In this document: piece by piece, positions 12,025 to 23,850 of the stretch
How the letters are laid out: each line of letters begins with the position of its first letter
How positions within the stretch are numbered: the stretch's first letter is position 1
NCBI GenBank assembly: GCA_900618425.1
Contig: UZAN01039861.1
Coordinates: 34,711 to 98,710 of the forward strand
Length of the DNA stretch: 64,000 bases
Direction: 5' to 3'
Origin: Echinostoma caproni
Lineage: Eukaryota; Platyhelminthes; Trematoda; Plagiorchiida; Echinostomatidae
Program-made: the position numbers and the translations under genes
The notes under the pieces: model-generated
Database searches by the model: none
What the model was told of the DNA's origin: nothing
The model's input: the letters and a program-made list of their open reading frames with translations, nothing else

Positions 12025-12176
12025 CGTAAACTCGCGCATCAACCTCGGTAAAAAATGCATCCACGGCAGTGCCATTCGTTGCTAGAGTCTTATACAGCAC
12101 TGCGCTTACATGCCACGAATCGATGGTACGATCGACTAACCAACCTTTTTTTTCTGAATCGCCGCTTTACCCTTAT
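12025..12176 (-). CDS. Possible exon, unknown protein
   Basis: On minus, a frame of about 50 codons ends at a good donor (G then GTGAGT; splice at 12024/12025). It reads through GWLVDRTIDSWHVSAVL and then FFTEVDARVYG, with an amino acid mix typical of folded protein. An in-frame TAA just upstream (about 12172) forces an acceptor within the next 40 bases. Candidates are AAAG, TTCAG or TTAG (exon start 12135), none with a good pyrimidine tract. Because of the weak acceptor it could be a chance frame or an old pseudogene. The family is unknown. Confidence 0.3.
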
Positions 12177-12179
12177 GTA

Positions 12180-15100
12180 CTAGTTCTTCATCGTTCATAC
12201 ATCATTTGAATAGAGCAAATATTTTGCCTCTATTGAAATTAGAACAAAAAATATTTTATCTCTCCCTGTTGGATCACTTGATGTGTGTTTGACTGAATTC
12301 AGCTATATATACTCGTGAATCGATAAATAGTAAGGAATGCACATGCTGGGGTTGATTCATCAACTATTCATTCACATTTTGCCAAATAATGTTTGTTCTT
12401 CACTCGTCTGATCGATTGTTATAAAGATTATTAAAAATAAATGCGAGTGAAATTTCGAAATTTCTTATCCTATCCCAAGTTATTCCAGTTTCTTGTCATT
12501 ATTTATTCTGCCTTCAAGCGTTACTCAAGGTCTTCAGACCCCCTTTGTTCACCAGACAAAGGTGTTCCGTCTTTGCCTCTTCTGAGCTCGATTCGATTCC
12601 AACGATCAATGTGTATCTCTCGTCCGCGATCGCGTATCCCTATAATTTAAACGACAATCTCTGTGCTTGGTGGCCCTAACTACAGACTGGTTCTGGGGTC
12701 ATTCCGATGGACTGAAAAACTGCCTCCGGTAGAATGATTCACCAGTCCTATGCATATGTCACCATGTGTTACCATGTGTGCGTGAAATTCCATTGGGGAT
12801 TATCTAAATAGTTCTCTCTCTCGGGACACCAGACCGGAGTATTTACTCGTTTCATGAAACATTTGTTTACAAACGACTTGCTTACTAAGCTTTTGTGGAA
12901 ACGGGTCCCGTTGCTTGAAGGCTAGAGAAAACTTTTGGATGCTGTTACCTAATGACATTTATATCGGACCTGTGTCCGGCACTCACGTGATATTGCCTAT
13001 GCACAGGGTGCTTGAGAAATTGGCATAATCAATGACCTAACCTTCATACTGGGAGGAATCAGCATACACAGGAGGAACATTTGATAAAGTCCAATTCAGG
13101 ACAGTATGCGTTTCATGTGGTTGTGCCAATGCTCTTCTGGGGCGATTTCGACAACCATGACACTTTCCACAATCGTCATGATCACTGTTCTCTTAATTTT
13201 GTGTAATGAATCAATAATGTCGGAATCCTTTCCAGCAGTTCAACATTCAACGCAAGCAACTGATTATCGTTAACTATTTTCTAAACATGAGATAAACACT
13301 ATGCCACACAGAGCAGGGAAAAACTTGAGCTAGGAAGCGCTGTGCGGCTGCTGTTTCATCATTGGTTTGCCTTGTCTGCAGGGGCAATTCAGTCGAACCA
13401 AATGAGGACAGAACCTGACAGAGTGATTGCAAATATTCCATCAATTTGACAAAAAACATTGAATGTATTATCAAGGTTTAGCTCTGCTATTTCAATGAGT
13501 CCGCTCTCGTTTGAAAATAAATTTAGGAACCACCCATACAAAAAACAGAACATCTTTTAATGTGAAATTGAGCGTTACGCTTTAAACAACCAAAGCTCGC
13601 TTTACGAGACGATGAAACCGCTTCTTTATAATTTCGGATAGCCTCATTTGGTGAATGAGAAACCAGCAATCAACTTTCAAGTGGTACCATGTAATGCGTT
13701 TGACCGTAAATACGTCTGTACATTCGCAGTATCTCATATTTCAGCGAGACACTATATCAAACAGCCAATTTTAAACAACCGGCACTTAGATAGCTAAAGT
13801 TGGAAACTATTTGCGTACAAATTTGTCAGAAAGCCGGGACACGGAACTGTCAGTCAATTGGTGTGAAAACGTTTGACAGAACGTCAGAGAGAATGGAACA
13901 AAGAAGGCACCAAGTGAACTCGTAATATGTATATCCGTAATCAGTCCAGGTGAAACGTGATCGATTTATTGTACCGTGGACTCGCAAATATTGGAATATG
14001 CAACGAATGTATTTCTGGGATGAGTTCTCCTTAGTTTATTTCGTTTAAACTGTTGGGTTTCTCTTATTCGGTAAACTTTGTCATGGACGAAAATGAGGAC
14101 ACCGTATTTCAGTGTATAATGAACCATGAAAATAGCAACCGCAAATGGACTTTTTAGATCTTGTTCTGTTTATGCATCATACCTCATGCATTGAACGCGT
14201 TGGTTGATCACGGATTCCCTGATGGTTTGTTGTTGCATTCTGAATCCGCGAGAAAGCAAAGCAATATATAATAGACCACTTTCCATAGCAAAACGTATTC
14301 TGCATTCACGATTGAGTTGCGTTCTCTCGGTATTAATTCTCATCCTATGATGCAATATTTGTCCGTATTTACATGGTACAACAGTACTTTTAACCAACAG
14401 ACATCTGACTGCATTTCGTACAAGCCCAGGTGATGGTTGCGAGATAAAAAGACAAGTTAGGTAACCCATTTAGCGGAGAAAATTTGAGAGGAGGACAGAG
14501 GATTCATTTTTCTCGCATTTATGCTTGAGAAAGGCAAAATACCGCACAGAGTAGTGTGAACGGAATTCCGGGTGGTAAGAAACCCGAAGTATGGATGTAA
14601 TTTTTCAAATCCCACACTAACCGTTCACTGAGTTCCGTGAATCTGTACCGTATTGTTAATTTGATATGAGAATACAAGCAGGAAAAATGTGTCTAACGCT
14701 TTGCCCACAAATGCAACAGTCACGCGTAGTTGCTTCAAGTTCATTGTGATCAGACGAAAGTTTGGTAAAGTATTTCTGCTCTATAACAGGAACTTTACAG
14801 TGAGGCACTACAGACTGCCAAGAACTATGTAAAAGTATTCCATTCGGCATTTATTTCAGGTACTTCAAAGAGTAGTTTTTTTATCGGGGATAGTTCATGC
14901 ATAAAAACCTAAATTTGGTAGAAACAATCCTATCCGTCGAAGAGGAAGACATGGAAAATTGAAGAAACTGTACAAGAAGAAGTTCGTTCTGCCCCAATGT
15001 TGCATTCGCAGCTCAGTAGCCTTCAGATCTGTTTCAGAGAGATGAAGAGATGGAACAATAAACATTTTATGGACGCCGAAATACCCAGCGGTAACGACTC

Positions 15101-15455
15101 AACAAACGATAGCTGGTTAAAGGATAAGAATGACACAGCTAAATCAAAATGAGTTGAATGTGACAAATCAGTGAGGATCACATGAGCTCAACTTTTCACA
15201 TGGTCGGATATTGTGGTTACTCATTTTTGTGATAATTGAATTGATACGAATGAGATAACTGGGACTCTTTTGCGAATTCGTTGTATAAATGAGGTGTGGG
15301 CTGCTTGGAAAGGAATTGACATAACTTGGGGACATCGAAGGAAAATAGTCTCTGTTCGTGAAGGTTATTCAGAATGGGAGAATAATTCCATTCGTGGATG
15401 CACTTCAAGACACCTGATAAAATTTCATAGGGAGAGTTCATCATGAATAGAGCAA
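12180..15455. other. No gene seen
   Basis: About 3.3 kb without recognisable coding or RNA. Short overlapping frames occur on both strands only. Confidence 0.6.
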
Positions 15456-15458
15456 AAT

Positions 15459-15740
15459 GAAGCCTGAACTGAAAAGCTAAAAATCACTACATATCTATTT
15501 CGACCGAGTTGGGTTTCATCGGCATGGGGATCGAACCCGGGACCTCAGAAGCATAACGCATGCATGCCACCCACTCGGCCACCGGCAGCCAATCAAACCG
15601 TTTCTGATTTTGAATATTCACGATAAAGTACAATCCATCTTTGTGAGCTTGTTGCGGTCGACGGACTTAACTTATCTTAGCACTAACCTCCAGGGTTGTG
15701 ACTCGGTTTCGAAACCTTCACAACCTGACAACTTGTTATG
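15459..15740 (-). repeat. SINE family A, copy 2
   Basis: Same module order as copy 1 on minus. The 5' part includes ACAACCCTGGAGGTTAGTGC and CCGCAACAAGC. The tRNA-like head has a near-ideal A-box (GGTGGCCGAGTGGG, about 15570-15583) and B-box (GGGTTCGATCCCC, about 15530-15542). A hammerhead remnant and a tail with GCTTTTCAGTTCAGG follow. The A- and B-boxes are the best preserved in the family and would form an internal RNA polymerase III promoter. Confidence 0.7.
15478..15527 (-). ncRNA. Hammerhead relic in SINE A copy 2
   Basis: The core reads CCGATGA (expected CTGANGA), stem II AACC/GGTC flanks CAACTC, and GAAA is intact. The stem III/cleavage region is degraded (TAGATATGTA). It complements copy 1: this copy keeps GAAA and copy 1 keeps the core and stems I and III. 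Probably inactive. Confidence 0.45.
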
Positions 15741-16214
15741 TGAGAGGAGTGGAGGATTTGATTTGATTAGCTAATGAAGTCGTGGACAATATACTTTTTC
15801 CTTTACTTCATTCAATGGAATATTGTGAAAATAATGTGATTGTCGCAAGTGTTTTACAGAAGAGATACCGAGGGAACATGCAGAATACGGAAGGTGGAGC
15901 AGATTGCTGTGCCTATACAGTGCTTGACACTCGTGTCAAGTTATTTTGTTTGAAAACATTGCATCATTAGCTGAAATAACATTTTCCGCGCTTCTGTTCA
16001 TTTCAATTATGACTATGTTTTTTTCCGGATGTTTTAATTCACATTCCGCACTGTCTCGCACCAATTCGTCACTAGGAAATTACCTAACAACTGTTGTTGT
16101 TTCGATGATACGTTGTTGGATCGAAGTACCGAATCTTATGTGCGTCCTATTCCATTATTTTTCCCAGTACTTCTATTTGATACAAAATACAGATCGTTTT
16201 CATAGTGATAATTA

Positions 16215-16335
16215 CATAACATTTTGTAAATCATGACTTTCGTTGCCACCATGTGATCATATATTAATGTAGAAGCTTGAGAATGAGCAATCGAAAAGAA
16301 TTCTTCGTTTCACTGGTCTTTTCAATTACATAACT
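16215..16335 (+). repeat. Repeat F, solo copy (PLE terminal-repeat family)
   Basis: Matches 36930-37045 (plus) and 35850-35945 (minus), which flank a Penelope-like relic. All three contain a GAAGC(T)-GAGAATGA block, an AATTG/AATCG block, AAAGAATTCTT and a closing GTTTC/GCTTC. GAAGC (16272-16276) can pair with GTTTC (16307-16311). No PLE protein was found next to this copy, so it looks like a solo terminal repeat. Confidence 0.6.
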
Positions 16336-16339
16336 GACA

Positions 16340-18159
16340 AAATGTTTCAATTATTCATAAACATAATTTTTAACTGCGGATAGTGAACTGGTCCCTTGCG
16401 TATCTGTCCACAATTCTCAATGTGAAAGCATACTGCACAGTCCGATTTTTCTAATGAATATTCTCTTTATCGTACGAAATTTTTACATGGAAGCAACCGT
16501 GATGGTTTGAAGCATTTCAGGGTTGCATTGGTCAAGCGATCAAATTTACCACTATATTCGTTAGAAGTGTCTCACCTTCAACTCTTTTCAACACCGTCAA
16601 ACAGCCCCATTTTCGTGTGCACTCAGACAGTTGTGATTGATCGATCGATTCCTCCTTCTGGGAAAGTGACCAACTCATTAGATAAACTACGAGATACTTG
16701 GCTCGTATGCGCGGCAGGATGTCCTCCGTGAACGAATACACCAGACAACCGCAAGTGGGCTGAGTCTAGATGTGTATTGAAACCGTCGACAGACAGGATG
16801 TTGTTCGTAGAGGGGGTCGATTGATAATCTGTAAGAGAGGAAAATGCGGACACCATGAACCAAAAGGTCCAGTGAGACATAAACACGACTCACACTCGAA
16901 CGGAATGGTAAATTGCTAAGGTCGTTATAACACAATAAAACAATGAGGGACTAGATTATTCTTGAAAGTATCATTTCTTTCAGAAATCGTCAGTACCGCT
17001 TTTGGTTGAATGCACTCTAACACGAGAGAGTGTATGTGTTCAGTTTGACGCACTACTGACTCGATTCAAGTATAAGGCCCTAATTCAAAGCGGTTCTTGT
17101 CGCAAGCACGTGATCCATTGCTCATTTTTTTTCCTGTCTTTGAACGTACCAGATTACAGCAGATACCATGCAGGTGCCGAAACCCCTTTCCATGTCACGT
17201 CGCAGAGGAGTCTGACTTTTTCATCTAATAATCATGTGATGCATCTGTTAAGGTAATTTATACTTTGACTGGTTACTCACCTCCTCATAAAGACCTACTC
17301 ATCCCAGGACTCCATGGAGTATAACTCATATGGGAAAGTAACTGGTCATGTAACAAAAGTTGAATTCAATAGATTATGAGAGGTACAATGAACATTTACC
17401 TCTAACTTCACTTAAAAATAATGCAGGTTGAATGTCTTTCAGAATCAGCCCACCGAATAGTATTTATATTTGGCTCTAGAAATTTGGTATTAGGTCAATT
17501 GTGCATTTTACACGAGTGTAAAATTCAGGGGATAGTACTGTGATGCTCAACACTTGTAGCAGCCACAACAACAGCAATAGTGTCAAAAAAAATTTACTTT
17601 GCACCTGATCAGCATAATTTTCTTCTTGTTGGTCTCTAAATTAAGTTTAAGTGATTGATTTAGTGCTACAAGTTGATGATCTCTTCAGAAAATCAAAATA
17701 TCTTTCATTGTTCGTTTCGGAAAAAGCATGGGCAAGCCTGGCTATCTCCATTTGTACTTGGAATTGTCTTCTCCTTATTGTACCACACAAAGATTTGGAT
17801 ACTTCCATTTCCATTGTCCGTGGAGTTATGGAAGTGAATACAGTAATGTATGCTCCTTCTCCTCGCCCCTGTAAGCCTAAACATGGCCATAACATTTATC
17901 TGAAGTCTCATATTGTCTTCTTGCTTGAGTTTGAACTAATGGGTCGATTATTGATTGACTTTCAAATGAAGCACACAGCAACTTTCTCGCATGACTGACC
18001 CCAAATTGATTCAAGGTGACCTCAAGAATATCTGAAAGTTGTTCGCTAAACGCAGATTTGGTTCTATATACATCTTGATACAAGCGTAAAAATAAAATGA
18101 GTGAGTAATGACAGGCGCGCTTAGTTCGTGAACGTTTACACTGGTACGCTTACCGTTAG
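16340..18159. other. No gene seen
   Basis: Many 60-115 codon frames on both strands overlap between 16507 and 18083, but none has a recognised domain or clear splice borders. Nothing else stands out. Confidence 0.5.
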
Positions 18160-18621
18160 TTATGCTGTCTGAGATACATGCACTCCAGTGACGATATATT
18201 GTCGATTCATTGGTGAGGTTGACAACATTCTCTTAAGAATCACAGAATTGCGTATAGCAAGATAAGCAGGCAACACATTTTTGAGAAGAAGAATACTGAG
18301 TGATCTCCTAGTCCCCTTTATACCACAAAGGAATGTCGTATCTGCATTTTGCTCAAGTAACAGGTTCTTACGAACGGTGTTATCCGAATGAGTGTGGTTA
18401 GATCTTTCCGACGACCCGGAGTTACTAATTTCAACTGCATAGTCTTTGGCAAGTGTGATGCGATCAATGTTTAAACCGTGAAATGATTTCCTGTGAACCC
18501 TGACCTTAAAAAAGGGTAGGAAATAACTGTAGCTGCTGTGTTCCCGTGGTTTTAAGAAATGATAATCCAGTTCGTAGTCCAAAATGAAAGAGCGACAACT
18601 ACACACAGACCATGAATTCAC
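18160..18621 (-). CDS. Hypothetical 153-residue frame
   Basis: Uninterrupted frame from ATG to stop, the longest single frame without a retroelement match outside 46965-47465. The translation is basic and serine/leucine-rich, with no transmembrane segment, repeat or known motif that I recognise. No splice borders or promoter are evident. Frames of this length can arise by chance in a window this size, so treat it as weak. Confidence 0.15.
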   Translation of the reverse strand: MNSWSVCSCRSFILDYELDYHFLKPREHSSYSYFLPFFKVRVHRKSFHGLNIDRITLAKDYAVEISNSGSSERSNHTHSDNTVRKNLLLEQNADTTFLCGIKGTRRSLSILLLKNVLPAYLAIRNSVILKRMLSTSPMNRQYIVTGVHVSQTA

Positions 18622-18800
18622 CTGAACGACGGTGAAGAATGTATAATTGATGCAACGAAGTCATTCAGTCTATTTGTTGGTTGCCGACGTTGCGACTGAG
18701 AAGAATACGAGGGAGAGAGAGAAATTGACCTTCTATGTGGAGGACTGTCGTATCAGTGCAGGGGTATCCATCTAGTTTTTGGTATGCGCCTGATACTCAC

Positions 18801-18867
18801 CTTTGCATCCTCTTGTTCCGAGAAGCTGCTCTCCGAGACAGGAAGACAAGTAATGTTTGAGTGCAAC
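18801..18867 (-). CDS. Possible 67-base exon (minus)
   Basis: Acceptor TTTTACATGTTTAG and donor GTGAGT bracket 67 bases on minus. All three frames are open, so the coding frame cannot be chosen. One reads VALKHYLSSCLGEQLLGTRGC. It conflicts in strand with the neighbouring candidate at 18917-19192. Confidence 0.22.
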
Positions 18868-18916
18868 CTAAACATGTAAAAGAGGCTTAGTTAGATAGTA
18901 CTCTTCTGCCTTGCAG

Positions 18917-19192
18917 ATTGTACTTGATTGTGCCAAGTGTGTATCCTCCAATGGAAAAGCCAACTGTATTGGAAACGCTATCTCTTATCGCATTCCCATT
19001 AAACTTCCAAGAATTTCGGGGAGGGCGGGATCGGTGAACTCCGATGTGCAGTGCCCACGACCTACTTGGTTCACGGCATTTCGCTGTGGACCCGGGATTG
19101 GGTCTTTATCTGCACCGAATACAGCAAATACCGCCATGTATGGAAAACAACCATACTGTATGCTTGACCTATCTTTTCTATCAAGACAGTAG
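18917..19192 (+). CDS. Possible terminal exon, unknown protein
   Basis: A strong acceptor (pyrimidine-rich tract ending TGCCTTGCAG) opens a 91-codon frame ending in TAG at 19190-19192. The translation starts IVLDCAKCVSSNGKANCIGN and has six cysteines and a Gly/Pro-rich middle (CGPGIGSLSAP). Cysteine spacing suggests a secreted or metal-binding segment, but no family is recognised. An imperfect ATAAA lies near 19260. A downstream donor within the frame cannot be ruled out. Confidence 0.35.
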   Translation: MVLDCAKCVSSNGKANCIGNAISYRIPIKLPRISGRAGSVNSDVQCPRPTWFTAFRCGPGIGSLSAPNTANTAMYGKQPYCMLDLSFLSRQ

Positions 19193-19199
19193 TGCGAAA

Positions 19200-20344
19200 A
19201 AATGAAATGTACTCTATAGTGAGAATTTCGCCTGTCCATCCAAAAGCTTGCAGTTTGAGATATAAAGCATTCATCACGAGTTCCAAAACCCTATGAGGTG
19301 ATCTGTGGAGGCAATTGTACAAACTTCCATGATAAATAACGCTGTTGTGAGTCATTTACCAATGGAATGAATCCCTCAGTGCATTCTTCATCCTTATATA
19401 ATTAAAAACGTAAGAATGGCCCTTTGAATTGAGTAAATTTCATCTTATCTATCAGCGCTTCAAATTATTCGTCCCATTGGTTGTGATATCACTATAGGAT
19501 ACGTGATTTGCCATATAGGATTTCAGCTAATGCTTCAATTTAGCAATAAATGCACAAAAATTGTATTTCTTCTTTAAAAATGCAGGTCGACATGCAAATC
19601 TAACCAAAATTTCCCAGTTGTTTGTTTTACGCAACCGATTGGTTCCTTTTGCAAACTTGGCATTACCAACTCCGATTCCATTGTGTGTCACCAGATCAGG
19701 TTCATGTGTGTATGTGTGATTGATTGTGACTCCGGGTGGGGGTGGATGGCAGGAGAATAGGGTGTTTCAAAAGAGTCAGTCATTTGTTGTGAAGCTCTAT
19801 CCCCGCCTGTTCCAGTAGTGTTTTCAAGCGAATAGTTTTATTTATGTACACTGGCTATCACTATTCAGGATTTACTCCATGCATACAAAAGTTTACAACT
19901 CCTAATTCCACCTCAGTTGGATCGATAGGGATTGTGTTTTGTATATAATCATCAATCTGTTTGGATGCATTTGTGAAGAAATCGGACAACCTCAAAATCT
20001 GGAACACGTTTGTTCCTATGTGTGACGAAGATACAAATATTCATTGATTAGAAATCACCGTCCTTCAGGCTTCACCTTCAAGCATAATCCTCAGCTCTTT
20101 CTCAATTCTTCCAACTAATCAATATAAGTTATCCCATACCACTGCTCACAAACAGCTGAGTTAAATGTGGATTACTAACCCAGTCTAGGTGATTTGTGGC
20201 CGTGGAAGACCTGATTTGGTGGGAGGCTTTTGATTGCAGTTAACATACGGTCAACTGTCTTCCTTCGTTGCTATCGGGCCAAAATTAACTGACGGACTAT
20301 CAATAAAGATGAATCTTGAATAAACATCAATTGAGCTTTCTCTT
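19200..20344. other. No gene seen
   Basis: Unique-looking sequence. A short G-rich segment (GGGTGGGGGTGGATGG) lies near 19734-19750. No supported gene. Confidence 0.6.
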
Positions 20345-20520
20345 CAGCCCTGGCATTAGTCGTTTAGCACAGAGGTAACACTCATACCTTCCATTCGATG
20401 GGTCCGGAGTTCAAAGCCCGGACAGGACTATAGAAATGCACTGTTGATGAGCTCTAATAGGAGCAAAACTCGAGTCTAATGCTTTCAAGTGTATGGTTGG
20501 ACGAACGAGTTGAGAAATAT
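20345..20520 (+). repeat. SINE family E, copy 1: tRNA-like head plus hammerhead relic
   Basis: Plus strand. An A-box-like TTTAGCACAGAGGTAAC (about 20363-20379) and B-box-like GGAGTTCAAAGCCC (20406-20419) are spaced as in a tRNA. A hammerhead-like segment (20437-20482) and a tail follow. A second copy on minus at about 39800-39925 shares the B-box region (GGAGTTCAAA-ACC/GCCGGAC). The layout is like family A, but the sequences differ, so this is a separate SINE family. Confidence 0.6.
20437..20482 (+). ncRNA. Degenerate hammerhead ribozyme in SINE E
   Basis: Stem I GCACTG/TAATGC (five of six pairs including G-U). The core is TTGATGA instead of CTGATGA. Stem II is GCTC/GAGC, then AAAA in place of GAAA, a palindromic stem III CTCGAG, and the cleavage triplet GTC. 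Two invariant positions are changed (C to T in the core, G to A in GAAA), so it is expected to be inactive. The fold is otherwise complete and matches the short-stem-III type known from schistosome SINEs. Confidence 0.55.
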
Positions 20521-20524
20521 TCGT

Positions 20525-23500
20525 GAAGATGAAGTCTGAAGGATGGTCAATGCATTTTTTAAACATAACCTCGAAATCTCACCATAACTGACGAAATATT
20601 GCTACTTAAGTCTCGTGTTGAGCTTTGGGGCTATAACTTGCACTTTCTGTTAAGTTCATTTGCCGTCAGCATTCTATGTCCTCGTTTTTCGATGTATTCA
20701 CCAGATCCGTGACTATCAGCAGTAACTTCTTCTTCTTCGAATTCTGTTGGATCTGTGTCTCATCAAAACATACCAACAATTATACGAGTAACCAAAGCAA
20801 GTATATGATATTCAGTATACTATTTCGAAGTACACTGACTATAGGTCAACTACTCTGTGAATCAAAAATTTATTGATTTCACAGAAAGGGAATAACCATT
20901 GCATTTCTACCATCGCCTTCGTAGAAGCAAACGAAGTTGTGTCGGTTTGTCCCTTGCAAGTAACTTCTTCTGAAGTGTTATAAATCCCCAAAAGTGATTT
21001 TTACTGTCCTACCTTCTTGTCCATTTTGAAGTAGCAGAAAACAGATATCAATAAACAAAAGAATGTGATCTACGTGTTAACCTTGGGGTGACTCAAACAT
21101 CTATTTGATATATCCACTGTAAAACACCAGGAGTCCTCGAACGAAGAATCATTTAGTATTGACACTCATCTGCACCAATGAGATGTCGTTATCTTGAACA
21201 ACATTACCGGTCTGAGATATGGAATCTGTTGTTTTATGTTAAAACTTTACTAAATGACAGAAATTCAAATTGGAAAGAAACCATCGTTATTTAAGCCAAA
21301 TTAGCCATTGTGGTCCACTGGTTATCTCGTCAGTTGTTCCACAGCTAGCGGTCAGATATCGCCTATGGAGCCTATTATCTTTAAATTCATGATAACAAAT
21401 AGGTGTCAAATATGTTGTTGTGTATTCTACCCTTTTCAAAGTCCCCAGTCATTTTTAAGACAGCTGTTTTTATTTCCTTATGTTGTACATTCCTGATTTG
21501 TTTGAGTTCAGCTTATTTCAGACCACACGAAACATTAGTGGCTGATGATTGGGTAGCTCGACAACGAAGCCCAACGATGTAAGCCCCGAGGTTAACACAA
21601 AATAAGTAGCTGATCTGTGTTCAGCCCTGGCCACTATAATACTATAGAGCAAAACAAAGGTCTAACGCATTATGAATGAATAAAATAAATAAGAGATAAA
21701 TAAGTAGAGGGACGAAGCTGAATTCCATAACATTTGTCCCTAAAGGTTTTTGATAGTTCATTGAAAGGACGCAAGCCACTTCAAATCCTGTACTGCTCAC
21801 ATTCCATCCAAGTGAGCATGCGGGTTAAGAATGCATGAGTCAGATACAATTGACGTCATGCGACCAGGTAACATGGGTCATTGAGCGATGGGTTGATAAA
21901 CTGAAACCTAACCTTTGTGCGCTTCATATGCTAACTGTGACAAGCCATTCAGAGCCTACGGCAATATAAATGGCTCCAACACATATAAATCAATCAACAG
22001 AATGTCTCATGAATACCTGCGGGAGTATGAAAAGAGGTAGGAGAATGGTCCCTTGCTGAAAAACCATGTCAAGTGTGCGTACCAGTAATCCTGACATGTT
22101 AAGTCCGTTCATCAATCGGAAGCTAATTATATCCTTTGGATTAAATTTGAAAATGTGAATTCGAACACGTGGTGTCATACTTATTCAATAAACATGGCAC
22201 ATGACATTGGTGATGAACATATAAAACTGTAAGAGTTTTCATCCCACTCGGTTGGTCATCTTACTCTGTATTGAATCATAGAGGCGAAATCAATAATTAC
22301 ATCAGCAATCACCGATGCCAGTTTGCCAAGAAACTGTTCATTTATTCTGTCGTTTAGTTAAGTGGTTCCCCGACCGAATACAAGCACAAGTTCCTGAACC
22401 ATTATCAATTCATTATACTTAATAATGTTTACATCTTCCTTTTATGCTTATTTGACAATAATTTCAAACAATAATGCCAAATTTCGAAACTTCGCAATAC
22501 CTAACTTGTTCGGATTTTGACCATGTTGAGAGCTTAGTAAACAAGAGAGGCCTTCCAACCGGAAATAACAACCAGTTCGATTTGCTTTGTCCTTATCGAT
22601 CTTAATCTGGTTTTTGTATCCCCTGGGTTCTTTGCTCGCCCTCCTGATCAAGTTATTATTAGGATTTGCAACACGGTATATAGTCATTTCAACCACACAA
22701 CACATTTGAAGTCACAACCGTCAATGGAACCTGAAGAACGTCATGCTACTAGCTTACACGGTCTCTGAAGCAGATTTTTCTAATTTTACTCATTGTGTTT
22801 CATCCATTTTTGGTCTCATCTAACTGATTATCTAAATGTTTATTTCAAGTTTGCTACCCACGTGAAGTCCTTAATTTTATTTCTGAAACACAGAAAACAC
22901 CTGTTAATCGAAATGATTTGATTTTATGAGGATTTCGACCTTTATGGATTAGTAGACCCATAATGGTTTAATATTGAAACCATATTTGTCGCAAATCGAA
23001 GAAAATCAGATAGATTCTCCGAATCAAGCCTGAAGTAATCCTTTCAAAATGCAAAAGCATATTCTAATATTGACTGACTACACCTTGATTTGAAGTCTGG
23101 TCTATTCCTGATTGCTGGGTCTAGGTTAAGGCAACTTGTGTTGATTCGGTAGGCATTTTCGTTTATGCTAGCAATGTACGCTTGTTACAGCACGGATTAT
23201 TATGACATAATGTATAGTTTATATATCAGTTCTGCGCATCATTTGGCCTTCATGAAGAGCGAATGCTCATCAACACGGAACTTCCTGCTCGCGAGCAACT
23301 CAACTTTTGGGTCAACCAAACTGTTTCGCTTCTGAGGTCATTCGCCTTGGGGAAGAAAATGCTACTGTCACGAAATCGTACTGTTTCCCATCACGCACAA
23401 ACTGATACGCTTGCGCAGATGGGAGTGGCCTCTCTCTCTGTCCAGCTCCTCGTCCCTTCCCTGTTGTGCGTGAACTGAAAATCGGATGGTTTGGTGTCGT

Positions 23501-23850
23501 TGTTACGGTAACCAAAATGAAAAGCATTGATCCTCCCTATTCTAAGTCGCATTGCTTTCCACGCATTCACATGCAAAGATCCCCGAAATGGATGTTTATC
23601 GTGCACGTGGACGGGTAAAAAATAATGAACTTGTAAGGGAATACCAAAAGGGACTGTTTATGTCCAAAAAAAAGTAAATCGATCAATGAAACAAAAAAAT
23701 GAGCATTAATTAGAGTTCAAAGTTAAAGTTTTATTATGGGCATTACTTACAAGCAGATGCTTTTCTTGTGCCATAGGGTGTTAACACTAATTGAACTGTA
23801 ACAACAATGAACAAAATTCCACATGATGCATTCGGTTGGTTTTTGTGTGT
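20525..23850. other. No gene seen; weak SINE E-like tail
   Basis: At 21600-21650 a tail-like segment (AGAGCAAAACAAAGGTCTAACGC) resembles the end of SINE E but lacks a clear tRNA head. A somewhat GC-richer patch at 23240-23610 holds overlapping 71-codon frames on both strands without domains. Confidence 0.5.

Noticed and set aside
17651..17998. 115-codon plus frame
   Set aside because: Overlapped by three minus frames of 68-82 codons; no motif or splice support.
20578..20610. CTGACGAAA
   Set aside because: No stem II can form before a GAAA, so it is a chance core match.
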